Shown: positions 17,540 to 25,174, counted from the stretch's first letter. The stretch is DNA of 36,144 nt from an uncultured Bacteroidota bacterium (GCA_937864815.1 CALMJY010000081.1:1-36144), one strand, 5' to 3'. Notes: a model not told the origin generated them from the sequence alone. Numbers and translations are program-made.

Positions 17540-18023
17540 TCCGCAGATTGTTCTTGCTGAATTGCATGGGAAGAAGAGTTCCTATACTTTCAATTACATA
17601 AATTCTCTTTTTACCGCCCAGTATCAGTTTAATCCGGGTGCTGCTTCTTGACTCCTCCTCAGCTATAACCTGCCTGCAATTACCGCAGGGTGTTACAGGT
17701 TCATCTGTTAATCCTTCCTCATTAAAGGCAGCAATGGCAATAGCATTTGGCTTATCGTCAGGGTAATTTGAAACTGATGCAGATATGGCACTCCTTTCAG
17801 CACATATACCGGATGGAAAGGCAGCATTTTCAACATTGGCTCCCTTAAATATCTTTCCGCTTTCAAGACGGAGGGCAGCACCTACCCTGAAGTCTGAATA
17901 TGGCGCATATGCATTGGCGGCGGCAGCTATGGCCTCATTAAGAAGAATTCTGTCCTCTGTGGAAAGCTCTTCCGGATCACTGAATTCCTCAAAGGAAAGT
18001 GTTATATTATGATTGGTTACCAT
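17526..18023 (-). CDS. cdd: Cytidine deaminase
   Basis: Starting at ATG 18023 the protein has 165 residues; the upstream in-frame extension to 18119 runs into a foldback repeat and is not conserved-looking. Zinc ligands are C74 (in SGICAERSAI), C113 and C116 (PCGNCRQ), with catalytic E76, as in the small homotetrameric enzymes. YAPYSDFRVGAAL and GANVENAAFPSG are further hallmarks. It deaminates cytidine and deoxycytidine to uridine and deoxyuridine in pyrimidine salvage. The C-terminus, with LLPMQFSKNNL, matches Bacteroidetes members. Confidence 0.95.
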   Translation of the reverse strand: MVTNHNITLSFEEFSDPEELSTEDRILLNEAIAAAANAYAPYSDFRVGAALRLESGKIFKGANVENAAFPSGICAERSAISASVSNYPDDKPNAIAIAAFNEEGLTDEPVTPCGNCRQVIAEEESRSSTRIKLILGGKKRIYVIESIGTLLPMQFSKNNLRTNLP

Positions 18024-18096
18024 ATTATTAAAATAATATTTGTTAAAGGTAATTATTATAGCATAAGATTGATAATGATATAAAAAGTAATTTTTT

Positions 18097-18196
18097 ACCA
18101 CAGAGAACACAGAGTTCACACAAAGGTCACAAAGTTAAAATGCTGATTATATTTCCTTTGTGATCTCAGTGTTTTTTCTCTGTGACCTCTGTGGTT
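18097..18196. repeat. CACAGAG-type foldback element
   Basis: Left arm 18097-18134 (accacagagaacacagag onward) and right arm 18155-18196 are imperfect inverted copies, with about 20 bases between. The arms are built from short words cacagag / ctctgtg repeated at about 9-10 base steps. Similar sequences occur as dispersed intergenic repeats in several phyla. The element lies between divergent cdd and the GH73 lipoprotein gene, with no coding potential. Confidence 0.75.
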
Positions 18197-18234
18197 AATG
18201 GATTTTGACTTTATCATCATACTCAATTTTTTCC

Positions 18235-18242
18235 TATTTTTG
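18235..18242 (+). promoter_or_regulatory. Possible -7 box of the GH73 gene
   Basis: TATTTTTG matches TAnnTTTG and ends 15 bases before the ATG at 18258. The nearest upstream TTG is 27 bases away, too far for a good -33 element. Confidence 0.35.
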
Positions 18243-18257
18243 TTATAAACTGAAAGA

Positions 18258-19274
18258 ATGTCTGAGATCAGATTTTATCAAATCCCTCCGTTAATAATTC
18301 TGTTGCTGGCTTCCTGCAGTGTTAAGAAACCTGCCACTTCTGTAAAAAATACGAATGGAATTTCAAATGCCTATATTGAACAGTATAAAGAATTGGCAAT
18401 GAATGAGATGAGAAGAACCGGAATTCCTGCCAGCATAACACTTGCGCAGGGCATGATAGAATCCGATTATGGCAGGAGCCGTCTGGCAACAGAGGCAAAT
18501 AACCATTTCGGTATAAAATGTCATAGCAACTGGAAAGGTCCTACCATAACACATCATGATGATAAGAGGAATGAATGTTTCAGAAAATACCGCAAACCGG
18601 AGGAATCATATTATGATCATTCTGATTTTCTAACCTCGACCTCAAGGTATGATTTTCTTTTTAAGCTCGATGAGAAGGACTATAAAGGCTGGGCCAAAGG
18701 TTTGAAAAAGGCCGGTTATGCAACAAATCCCGATTATGCCGACATGCTTATAAGGAAGATTGAGGAGAATGAACTGTGGCAGTACGACCAGGGTAAGAAA
18801 AGTACACAAAAAAATGCAACCGGACCTGATACATTAAATGCCAGTACAGTCTCTCCTTCAGGAACACCTGAATCATCAGTAAGGAAGGATAATGGCAACT
18901 TTGTAGTACCGGGTCGCATTCAAAGGATAAAGGAGAATAACAGGATACAGTATATAATAGTAAGTGAGACCGATACGCGAGAGGGAATTGAGAGTGAGTT
19001 TAATCTTTTGAAATGGGAATTAGCCAGGTATAATGAGCTTGACAATAATTTTAAAATTGTACCGGGACAAATACTGTATCTGCAGCCGAAGAGAGAAAAG
19101 GCTGAGGCAGGAAAGGATGTTCATATAACAGTCAGCGGAGATTCCATGTATTCCATATCGCAGAAATATGGCATTAAGCTAAAAAAACTTTACGAGATGA
19201 ACAGGATGAATGAAGGGCAGCAACCTGGTGCTGGTGAAAAGATCTGGCTCAGGAGCATGAAGCCTGTTAACTGA
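18258..19274 (+). CDS. GH73 glucosaminidase lipoprotein with LysM repeats
   Basis: The 338-residue protein has a lipoprotein signal with lipobox LASC (C20), so it is anchored in the envelope. Residues about 38-175 are the mannosyl-glycoprotein endo-beta-N-acetylglucosaminidase (GH73) domain, with catalytic-type E68 in AQGMIESDYGRS, then NNHFGIKC and the YDFLF segment. Two LysM-like peptidoglycan-binding repeats follow at about 227-280 and 288-335 (ITVSGDSMYSISQKYGI is the clearer one). It should cleave peptidoglycan glycan strands during growth or separation. Its 3' end overlaps convergent fmt by 8 bases. Confidence 0.92.
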   Translation: MSEIRFYQIPPLIILLLASCSVKKPATSVKNTNGISNAYIEQYKELAMNEMRRTGIPASITLAQGMIESDYGRSRLATEANNHFGIKCHSNWKGPTITHHDDKRNECFRKYRKPEESYYDHSDFLTSTSRYDFLFKLDEKDYKGWAKGLKKAGYATNPDYADMLIRKIEENELWQYDQGKKSTQKNATGPDTLNASTVSPSGTPESSVRKDNGNFVVPGRIQRIKENNRIQYIIVSETDTREGIESEFNLLKWELARYNELDNNFKIVPGQILYLQPKREKAEAGKDVHITVSGDSMYSISQKYGIKLKKLYEMNRMNEGQQPGAGEKIWLRSMKPVN

Positions 19275-20232
19275 AATCGATTGTATAATCAGAAATTTTA
19301 AATCCCCTCAGGAATTCAATTGCATTCATCTTATTTTTCCCCTCAAGCTGAAGCATTGAGATGCTTACAAATCCGTCTTTACATGCAATCTTAAAATTGT
19401 GTTTACCATCAGAAACTATTGTGCCGGGTTTAAGTGAATGTTTTTCAAGCTCCGGGATACTTTCATAGAATTTAACTGAAAGTGAGTACTTCTTCCCCTT
19501 CAACACCGTACGTGCTCCTGGTGCCGGGGCGAGACCTCTTATAAGGTTATGTACTTTAACAGTGCCTGAATTCCAGTCTATTATGCAATCCTCAGGATGT
19601 ATTTTTGGTGCTGTTTTAAGTTCAACTCCGGGGGTAATGAAGTTTGATTGTGGCTGCTGCTTTATGCTTCCGTCAACTATTCCGGCAAGTGTTTTTATGA
19701 CAAGTCTTGCTCCTAGTTTTGTCATCCTGTCATGAAGGTCGCCTGCATTTTCAAACGGGAAAATCTGAATCTCCTCTCTTAGCAGGATATTGCCCGTATC
19801 AATTTTATCATCAATAAAAAATGTAGTTACACCGGTTCTTGTCTCTCCGTTTATTATTGCATGATTTATAGGTGCGGCACCCCTGTAATCGGGTAACAAA
19901 GATGCATGAAGGTTTATTGTTCCTTTTGTAGGTATTCTCCAGACTACTTCCGGAAGCATTCTGAATGCAACAACTATAAATATGTCAGGCTTTAAACCAG
20001 TAAGTACCTTAACAAAGTCAGGATCCCTGAGGTTGGATGGCTGTAAAATCCGGATATAGCTTGATTCGGCAAATACTTTAACCGGCGATTTCTGAAGTGT
20101 CCTTCCTCTTCCTGCCGGTTTATCAGGAACCGTAACAACCCCCACCACATTGAATCCATTCATAAGAAGAGACCCCAGTGTTGCTACTGCAAACCCGGGA
20201 GTTCCCATAAAGACAATCCTGAGGTTTTTCAT
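19267..20232 (-). CDS. fmt: Methionyl-tRNA formyltransferase
   Basis: The 321-residue enzyme has the N-terminal formyltransferase fold: IVFMGTPGFAV at 6-16, VVGVVTVPDKPAGRG, and the catalytic N-x-H in INLHASLLPDYRGAAPI, with ID(T)GNIL later. The C-terminal OB-like tRNA-binding domain follows from about 210. It formylates the methionine on initiator tRNA using 10-formyl-tetrahydrofolate, allowing normal translation initiation. It lies 34 bases after ribBA on the same strand and probably belongs to an lptG-like - ribBA - fmt operon. Confidence 0.97.
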   Translation of the reverse strand: MKNLRIVFMGTPGFAVATLGSLLMNGFNVVGVVTVPDKPAGRGRTLQKSPVKVFAESSYIRILQPSNLRDPDFVKVLTGLKPDIFIVVAFRMLPEVVWRIPTKGTINLHASLLPDYRGAAPINHAIINGETRTGVTTFFIDDKIDTGNILLREEIQIFPFENAGDLHDRMTKLGARLVIKTLAGIVDGSIKQQPQSNFITPGVELKTAPKIHPEDCIIDWNSGTVKVHNLIRGLAPAPGARTVLKGKKYSLSVKFYESIPELEKHSLKPGTIVSDGKHNFKIACKDGFVSISMLQLEGKNKMNAIEFLRGFKISDYTIDFS

Positions 20233-20266
20233 TATTCCGGTTTATTTTCCAAAAATAATCAAAAAA

Positions 20267-21499
20267 TCATTCCTTTGATATGTGCTTATAGCATGTCAGG
20301 TTATGTCCCATCTTGTTTGCTTTGGTTTCAAGATAAAACTGGTTATGAGGATTAGATTCAATGACCAGTGGTATGGTTTCAACAATTTCTATACCATACC
20401 CCTCAAGTCCTGCTCTTTTTACCGGGTTATTTGAAATGAGTCTTACCTTACCCAGCCCGAGTTCATGCATAATGCTGGCGCCAACACCGTAATCCCTTTC
20501 ATCTTCTCCGAAGCCAAGTGTGATGTTCGCCTGAACAGTATCCATTCCCTCATCCTGAAGCCTGTATGCTTTTATTTTATTCAGAAGACCGATTCCCCTT
20601 CCTTCCTGACTCAGATAAATGACCACTCCTTTGCCTTCAGCTTCAACCATTTCCATTGCTTTTTGAAGTTGCGGGCCACAGTCGCACCTCATTGAACCGA
20701 ATATATCGCCTGTAAAGCATGACGAATGAAGCCGTACCAGAACAGGTTCATCACTTGTCCAGGTACCCTTTACAAGAGCTGCATGTTCGAGTCCGTTGCT
20801 TGTCTGCCTGAACGGAATAAACTCGAAATCCCCTTTGAATGTGGGGAGTTTTACTCTTTCTCCCTTCTCAATAATTGAATCTCTTTCCAGGGTATACTTA
20901 ATGAGGTCTCTGATTGCAATGATTTTTATGCCAAATTCTTTGCTGATTTTTTTAAGATCATCAAGCCGGGCCATTGTACCATCGTCATTCATTATCTCTA
21001 CAAGTGCCCCTCCGGGCAGCAAACCTGCCATCCGTGTAAGATCTACCACAGCTTCGGTATGCCCGGCCCTTCTGAGTACTCCTTTTGCTTTTGCTTTGAG
21101 GGGAAAGATATGTCCGGGCCTTCCAAGATCTGATGGCCTGGTTACCGGATCAACCAGGGCTTTAATTGTGAGTGCCCTGTCTTTTGCTGATACACCTGTA
21201 GATGTTTCCTTACTTATAAGGTCAACTGTTACTGTGAATTGTGTTTCATGAATTGAGGTATTATTTCCTACCATGAGATGCAGGTCAAGTTCTTCACATC
21301 TCTCTTCGGGAAGTGCAACACAAATAAGACCCCTCCCGTGCTTTGCCATGAAATTAACTATTTCAGGTGTAATAAGTTCTGCAGAACATATGAAATCTCC
21401 CTCATTCTCGCGATCCTCATCATCCACAACTATCAGAATTTTACCCTGTCTGATATCTTCCACCCCCTCTTCAATTGTATTTAATCTGAAATCATTCAT
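20267..21499 (-). CDS. ribBA: Bifunctional riboflavin enzyme RibBA
   Basis: The ATG at 21499 gives 410 residues, beginning [11 protein letters not shown] as in related proteins; an ATG 12 bases upstream is also possible. The RibB half (1 to about 205), 3,4-dihydroxy-2-butanone 4-phosphate synthase, has [11 protein letters not shown] and [13 protein letters not shown]. The RibA half, GTP cyclohydrolase II, has the zinc cysteines in [19 protein letters not shown] and [13 protein letters not shown]. Together they supply both branches of riboflavin synthesis. The start overlaps the stop of the permease gene by 8 bases, so translation is probably coupled. I saw no FMN riboswitch. Confidence 0.97.
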   Translation of the reverse strand: MNDFRLNTIEEGVEDIRQGKILIVVDDEDRENEGDFICSAELITPEIVNFMAKHGRGLICVALPEERCEELDLHLMVGNNTSIHETQFTVTVDLISKETSTGVSAKDRALTIKALVDPVTRPSDLGRPGHIFPLKAKAKGVLRRAGHTEAVVDLTRMAGLLPGGALVEIMNDDGTMARLDDLKKISKEFGIKIIAIRDLIKYTLERDSIIEKGERVKLPTFKGDFEFIPFRQTSNGLEHAALVKGTWTSDEPVLVRLHSSCFTGDIFGSMRCDCGPQLQKAMEMVEAEGKGVVIYLSQEGRGIGLLNKIKAYRLQDEGMDTVQANITLGFGEDERDYGVGASIMHELGLGKVRLISNNPVKRAGLEGYGIEIVETIPLVIESNPHNQFYLETKANKMGHNLTCYKHISKE

Positions 21500-23012
21500 T
21501 TTGAGAATCAATTAATATTTCATGTGATTTGCTTTGCTTTTCATTCATTGTAAACCGGTAAGCCTTATCTTTTATTTTTTTGAAGAATAAAAGGTATGTA
21601 TCAATGTTCATAATTACCGAATCGGTAGTTGCCTTATAAGTCAGAAATAGTCCGACTGGTAAAAGGATATAGGATGCTGCCCACATTCCGGCGAAAGTAC
21701 TGATTAAGTTCTCTTCTGCCAGTTTCTGTCCTGAAAGTGATATTACATAATATATCACGAAGAAAAAGATGGAGATAACGGCTGGAGTTCCCAGTCCTCC
21801 CTTCCTGATTATTGCCCCGAGCGGTGCACCAATGAAGAAAAAGACCAGGCATGCAAATGACATGGTTAGCTTCTTGTTCCACTCAACCTCATACCTTTTG
21901 AGAACCTTTATCTCCCAGTAATGTGATTCGCTTATCTGTGCCAGGTAAATATTGCCATCTTTAATATTTTCAATAGCCCTTGATATTGCATCCTTTCTTT
22001 CAGCTGCCGGGAGGGAGTCGAAAATGGCCTGTGGTTCAAAGTATTTTGATTTTTTCAGCGAATCCTCCTTTGTCGCTGACATGTTCATCACATAACCGTA
22101 ATTACTCAGATGGTAAATCTTGGAAGTTTTAAAATCGTTGAAATGGCTGCTTACCCTGTTGTTGTAGGCATCTCCAAGTGAATCAATATGGAAAGTGAGT
22201 TCGGCAATTGTCATCATGGCAGCGTTCGATTTGAAAAGTCCATCATCGCTGCGTTCCAGGTCAAAGCCCTGAAGAGGCATGACAATGGTCTGTTCCCTGA
22301 AGTAATCTTTTCTGGAGGGGTGACTGCGTTCGCTGTAACTGACATTATTTTCCGTTACCTCATTGAATGAATAGCCGCTATATAAAGTCATTATCAGTCC
22401 TGATCCATCCTGGGTGGTTTTCATATAGCCTGAATCAGCAACCGTAACTGAAACATTGCCTCTTTTTTCGCGATGATCGTAAATGATAAGTTTATCCAGC
22501 CGGTTTGTAACCGGATCTTTTGATGTTACCTTAATACTGAAGTCAGGGACACCGTTATAAAAAGGACCTGCCTGTATATTAATATCCGGTTTTTTACGAC
22601 GGATATCATACAGTAGTGTCCTGGCTTTTGATGTGGCGTACGGCATTACGTCGTTTGAAAAAAAGAATGAGACGATTGAAACAACGCCGATGAAAATCAT
22701 CAGGGGTCTCATTATTCTCTGAAGCGAGATGCCGGATGATTTCAGAGCTGATAATTCACTGAATTCACCCATGTTGCCGAATGTCATAAGAGATGCAAGC
22801 AATATAGCCAGTGGCAGGGCCATTGGTACAAATGTCAGTGCGAAGTAATATATGAGTTCTCCAAGGATAATTAAGTTAAGTCCTTTTCCTGCCAGCTCGT
22901 CGACATACATCCAGAGAAACTGAAGTAAAAGGATTATGAGCACAATAAAGAAAGTCAGTATCAGTGGCCCGATAAATGATTTAAGAACGAACTTGTCGAC
23001 TTTTTTTAACAC
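21492..23012 (-). CDS. LptF/LptG family lipopolysaccharide export permease
   Basis: The 506-residue inner-membrane protein has three hydrophobic segments in the first 130 residues (for example [20 protein letters not shown]), a large periplasmic jellyroll-like region at about 135-370, and three more segments near the C-terminus ([20 protein letters not shown] is typical). This is the YjgP/YjgQ architecture, which with LptB extracts lipopolysaccharide from the inner membrane. The [18 protein letters not shown] coupling helix is clear. Length is longer than the E. coli proteins (about 360), with the extra residues in the periplasmic part, as is common in Bacteroidetes. It probably leads an operon with ribBA and fmt. 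Confidence 0.9.
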   Translation of the reverse strand: MLKKVDKFVLKSFIGPLILTFFIVLIILLLQFLWMYVDELAGKGLNLIILGELIYYFALTFVPMALPLAILLASLMTFGNMGEFSELSALKSSGISLQRIMRPLMIFIGVVSIVSFFFSNDVMPYATSKARTLLYDIRRKKPDINIQAGPFYNGVPDFSIKVTSKDPVTNRLDKLIIYDHREKRGNVSVTVADSGYMKTTQDGSGLIMTLYSGYSFNEVTENNVSYSERSHPSRKDYFREQTIVMPLQGFDLERSDDGLFKSNAAMMTIAELTFHIDSLGDAYNNRVSSHFNDFKTSKIYHLSNYGYVMNMSATKEDSLKKSKYFEPQAIFDSLPAAERKDAISRAIENIKDGNIYLAQISESHYWEIKVLKRYEVEWNKKLTMSFACLVFFFIGAPLGAIIRKGGLGTPAVISIFFFVIYYVISLSGQKLAEENLISTFAGMWAASYILLPVGLFLTYKATTDSVIMNIDTYLLFFKKIKDKAYRFTMNEKQSKSHEILIDSQNE

Positions 23013-23029
23013 TGCATAAAATTTGTGTG

Positions 23030-23037
23030 CAAAATTA
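23030..23037 (-). promoter_or_regulatory. Possible -7 box of the LptF/G-ribBA-fmt operon
   Basis: TAATTTTG on the minus strand lies 17 bases before the ATG at 23012. No well-placed -33 TTG is present. Confidence 0.35.
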
Positions 23038-23235
23038 CTTCAATTTTATTATAAAACATATGAGTTCGGGGGGCTTTTTCAAAATGGCAAGATAATGGCT
23101 CAAAGGCACAGCGGATCATGGGAGTTGCAAATGTCAGGTTCAGGGGATATAATGAAAGATTGTTTGAATTAATTTAGGATTATGCCAGTCTCTATTACCA
23201 TTGCACCTTTGCGCCCTTACGCCCCTGCGCCTGTG

Positions 23236-23616
23236 TTATATTCCAAGTATCCTTTTCAGGTCGCCTATCTGGTTATCCCACAGGAAAATTGCATCTTCTT
23301 TCTCCTCCGGATCAGCAAAGTCTGTTATGATAAGGGCAAGGTCGCTGGTCAGTTCCTGGATTTCAATTCTGAATTCAAAATAGTTTGATTCTGTATCCTC
23401 TTTATCCAGCCATTCAAAACGTACGAACTTATTGTCTTTCAGTGCAGATAGTCTTGCTTTTGACTCTGTTTTATCCCAGGTAAACGTAAACAGGTCTTTT
23501 TCGACGGTGACTTTATCGGCAAACCATTCTTCAAGACCTTCAGGGGTACATAACCAGGGGAAAAGTACTTTTGGTGAACAGTTCAGTGTATATTCCAGTT
23601 CCAGTTTTAGACGCAT
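23236..23616 (-). CDS. START-like domain protein
   Basis: The ATG at 23616 gives 126 residues (MRLKLELEYTLN...); an upstream ATG would add 12 residues with two cysteines that do not fit the family. The sequence has the helix-grip pattern of the small Bacteroidetes START-like family: LEYTLNCSPKVLFPWLCTPEGL, WFADKV, FTWDKTESKA, RFEWLDKED and a closing helix WDNQIGDLKRILG. These single-domain cytoplasmic proteins probably bind a hydrophobic ligand, but no substrate is known. It stands alone, divergent from the tRNA-Met promoter. Confidence 0.88.
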   Translation of the reverse strand: MRLKLELEYTLNCSPKVLFPWLCTPEGLEEWFADKVTVEKDLFTFTWDKTESKARLSALKDNKFVRFEWLDKEDTESNYFEFRIEIQELTSDLALIITDFADPEEKEDAIFLWDNQIGDLKRILGI

Positions 23617-23684
23617 GTTAAATTTATTACAACACCATAACTTCTTCTGCAATATAGAAAAAATATTGAAACTAAAAAACCTTA

Positions 23685-23715
23685 TTGGTAAATTGTAACA
23701 ATCTGTTTATATTTG
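23685..23715 (+). promoter_or_regulatory. Predicted tRNA-Met promoter
   Basis: TTG at 23685-23687 and TATATTTG at 23708-23715 are separated by 20 bases, a full Bacteroidetes-type match. Transcription would start near 23722, about 107 bases before the mature tRNA, so both small palindromes at 23768-23824 would lie in the tRNA leader. Confidence 0.55.
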
Positions 23716-23767
23716 CACCCGCAAAACCTTCAGGTCTTCCTGTAATAATGGTTTTGGTGGAAACAAA

Positions 23768-23824
23768 CCTCCTTCGCCAATGCTACGGAGGTCAAAGGGC
23801 CCACCTACGCTAAGGCTACGGTGG
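23768..23824. repeat. Pair of 24-base palindromes in the tRNA leader
   Basis: Unit 1 (23768-23791) and unit 2 (23801-23824) align without gaps, matching at 19 of 24 positions. Each is an imperfect palindrome: cctcc...ggagg in the first and ccacc...ggtgg in the second. The differences at positions 3 and 22 are compensatory (T-A becomes A-T), which keeps the stem. They resemble REP-type hairpins. Unit 2 ends 4 bases before the mature tRNA. Confidence 0.7.
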
Positions 23825-23828
23825 ACAC

Positions 23829-23902
23829 GGCGAGATAGCTCAGTTGGTTAGAGCGCATGATTCATAATCATGAGGTCCGGAGTTCAATTCTCCGTCTCGC
23901 TA
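23829..23902 (+). tRNA. tRNA-Met (CAU), probably elongator
   Basis: The 74-base gene folds into a standard cloverleaf: acceptor ggcgaga / tctcgct (one G-T wobble at 1-72), D stem gctc/gagc, anticodon stem catga/tcatg around loop ttcataa, variable loop aggtc, T stem cggag/ctccg with loop ttcaatt, discriminator A. The anticodon is CAU. The anticodon stem lacks the three G-C pairs of initiator tRNA, so it is elongator Met, or less likely the CAU tRNA-Ile that needs lysidine. CCA is not encoded, which matches the CCA-adding enzyme found at 4433-5875. It is followed at once by a terminator, and the last 17 bases plus 2 recur downstream at 24073. Confidence 0.93.
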
Positions 23903-23910
23903 CATCGGAA

Positions 23911-23943
23911 AGCCTGTCCCGATTGATCGGGACGGGCTTTTTT
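23911..23943 (+). terminator. tRNA-Met terminator
   Basis: A stem of up to 13 bp with one wobble (agcctgtcccgat / atcgggacgggct), very short loop, then TTTTTT. It starts 9 bases after the tRNA. Confidence 0.9.
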
Positions 23944-23990
23944 GTTTCATAAAGGGGCTGAAAACTTGTTTTCGAGCGACTGTATGAAAC

Positions 23991-24020
23991 AAAAAAGACC
24001 CTGCAACGCCTGGCGTTGCA
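23991..24020 (-). terminator. Minus-strand terminator facing the tRNA
   Basis: Read on the minus strand, a 9-bp perfect stem tgcaacgcc / ggcgttgca is followed by gggtc and TTTTTT (24020 down to 23991). It would stop minus-strand transcription arriving from the toxin-antitoxin pair before it enters the tRNA gene. Confidence 0.8.
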
Positions 24021-24047
24021 AGGCTTTCCGATGTTAAGCACCATAAA

Positions 24048-24079
24048 GAGAATCACGGCGGCTTGCCGCCGTAATTCTC
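24048..24079. repeat. Hairpin that includes the tRNA-end copy
   Basis: Arms gagaatcacggcgg (24048-24061) and ccgccgtaattctc (24066-24079) pair at 13 of 14 positions around loop cttg. The right arm runs into the duplicated tRNA 3' end, so the copy is partly locked in a stem. Confidence 0.6.
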
Positions 24080-24147
24080 CGTCTCGCTACACAGAAAATC
24101 AACCATTTACATAGTCATATATGCGGGTGATTTCTTTTTGCCAGGTC

Positions 24148-24774
24148 TTACCTGAGGTAATCGCTTACAGTCTTTGAAATATCCTTATTTATTAGATCCC
24201 AGGTCTGATTTTTGAAGCTGACCGGCGTTTCACTCTCATCTGCCTCAATGAAGTAAGTGATAGCGTGTGGGATGCTGATAGCGAGCATCTGGTTAGGATA
24301 TTTTTGGGTATGCCAGTCCATCAGTTGCTGTAACGGATAGTGCTTCAACAATTCATGCAAATCCCAAAAGTCCTTTTTCTTTGCCCTGCCAAGTATGGCC
24401 TGAAGCTTCATTGCAGAGATATCTGCGCTGCTATACATACGTATTTGATCAACCTCCTCTATATCCGAAATCGGCTGATGAGGAAAATAAACAATATCAA
24501 CTTTTATATTTTCAATGAAACAAAAAATTCCAAATTGTGTATGTTGTTGTTTGTAAACAAATCTTTGTTGAAATATTCCTTTAAGTTCATCAACGATAGT
24601 CTGATGATCAAATTTTTCGTGGAAAAACAAATCCAGATCCACTGAACTTCGATGCCCGTACCGAAGAGCCAGGGCAGTACCTTCCACAAGAGAAAACTGC
24701 TTTAGTGATGGAAGATACATCAGCTTTCTCAATAAGGATAGAGTCCCGGGTTCAACTGTCTCAGTATGTAACAT
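24148..24774 (-). CDS. AbiEii/AbiGii-type nucleotidyltransferase toxin
   Basis: The 208-residue protein fits the AbiEii toxin family. LVEGTALALRYGHRSSVDLDLF is the signature (EGTALAL, then D46 and D48 as metal ligands), D93 in VDIVYFP is the third acidic residue, and AMKLQAILGRAKKKDFWDLHELL supplies the conserved lysine (K123) and KDFWDL. Relatives block growth by adding nucleotides to tRNA or binding GTP, and protect against phage by abortive infection. Its start overlaps the upstream partner gene by 46 bases, so the two are translationally linked. Its neighbour on the other side is a tRNA-Met with a duplicated 3' end. Whether that tRNA is a target is speculation. Confidence 0.9.
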   Translation of the reverse strand: MLHTETVEPGTLSLLRKLMYLPSLKQFSLVEGTALALRYGHRSSVDLDLFFHEKFDHQTIVDELKGIFQQRFVYKQQHTQFGIFCFIENIKVDIVYFPHQPISDIEEVDQIRMYSSADISAMKLQAILGRAKKKDFWDLHELLKHYPLQQLMDWHTQKYPNQMLAISIPHAITYFIEADESETPVSFKNQTWDLINKDISKTVSDYLR

Positions 24775-25031
24775 CTGAAATCATTAATTGGCTTATCGAT
24801 AATTGCACTAGCAAAATAGATCGTATGCAGCGGCAGAAATTTAGCTTTCAGGAGAGCCTCAGTCACTTTCTCATCGCCATAATACCTCCGGCATTGGCGT
24901 ATATCATCAACATCACCACGTTCAAATACCCTTTCAATGACAAAATTGGCTTTGGCATCGTAATCGATATTTTCAAAGTTTACATCCCAGAAAATGCGCT
25001 TGTTGAATATGGGCTTAGATTTTTCTTCCAT
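24729..25031 (-). CDS. DUF6922-like protein, probable antitoxin
   Basis: The ATG at 25031 gives 100 residues; a GTG at 25037 would add two and overlaps the -7 box. The sequence matches the short DUF6922-type proteins often found before AbiEii toxins: IFNKRIFWDVNFENIDYD, FVIERVFERGDVDDI, CRRYYGDEKV and a C-terminal DKPINDFRCYI. It has no clear helix-turn-helix, but the RGDVDDIRQCRRYYG segment could be a small DNA-binding or protein-binding helix pair. It is first in a two-gene operon and overlaps the toxin by 46 bases. The antitoxin role is inferred from position and family association. Confidence 0.8.
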   Translation of the reverse strand: MEEKSKPIFNKRIFWDVNFENIDYDAKANFVIERVFERGDVDDIRQCRRYYGDEKVTEALLKAKFLPLHTIYFASAIIDKPINDFRCYILRQLNPGLYPY

Positions 25032-25036
25032 ATTCA

Positions 25037-25066
25037 CAAAAATAATAAAATTGGACCGTAATACAA
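25037..25066 (-). promoter_or_regulatory. Predicted promoter of the toxin-antitoxin pair
   Basis: On the minus strand TTG (25064-25066) and TATTTTTG (25037-25044) are 19 bases apart. The -7 box ends 5 bases before the ATG at 25031, so the message would be leaderless or nearly so. Confidence 0.45.
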
Positions 25067-25174
25067 AGGAAACCTCCGGTACAAAGACATGATAAAATCA
25101 CGGCCGTTAAACATTAATCACCCTTCTCTCTATTCTGAATAATTCCATATTAAACCATTGGTCCGTTTCCTCTT

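Larger units (their letters stand above)
23902..24034. repeat. Composite inverted repeat made of two opposed terminators
   Basis: Outer arms (23902-23915 / 24021-24034, acatcggaaagcct) are 14-bp perfect inverted copies. Inner arms (23937-23951 / 23983-23997, cttttttgtttcata) are 15-bp perfect inverted copies. Between outer and inner arm, each side has its own hairpin, but the two hairpin cores are unrelated: gtcccgattgatcgggac on the left and tgcaacgcc-t-ggcgttgca on the right. Confidence 0.85.
23886..24091. repeat. Direct repeat of the tRNA 3' end (att-like)
   Basis: The 19-base word aattctccgtctcgctaca occurs at 23886-23904 (T stem, acceptor and discriminator of tRNA-Met) and again at 24073-24091. 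The period is 187 bases. Such copies are left when an element integrates at a tRNA 3' end and restores it. No integrase is seen in this window, so this may be a scar. Confidence 0.7.

Noticed and set aside
20796-21251. 151-codon plus-strand open frame
   Set aside because: It lies wholly antisense inside ribBA, whose motifs are intact; the composition is serine/leucine-rich as expected of a shadow frame.
21500-21560. FMN riboswitch before ribBA
   Set aside because: The start of ribBA overlaps the permease stop, leaving no leader, and no RFN-like sequence is visible.
23013-23235. Possible element in the gap beside the START-like gene
   Set aside because: There is a run of related gcgcc-type words near 23205-23232, but no clear second arm and no gene; too degenerate to call.
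23829-23902. Initiator tRNA-fMet
   Set aside because: The anticodon stem lacks the three consecutive G-C pairs that mark bacterial initiator tRNA.
23868-24056. 62-codon minus-strand open frame across the tRNA and terminators
   Set aside because: It reads through the tRNA gene and the inverted repeat, and its C-terminus is the antisense of the tRNA T stem. Frames of this kind are common annotation artefacts.
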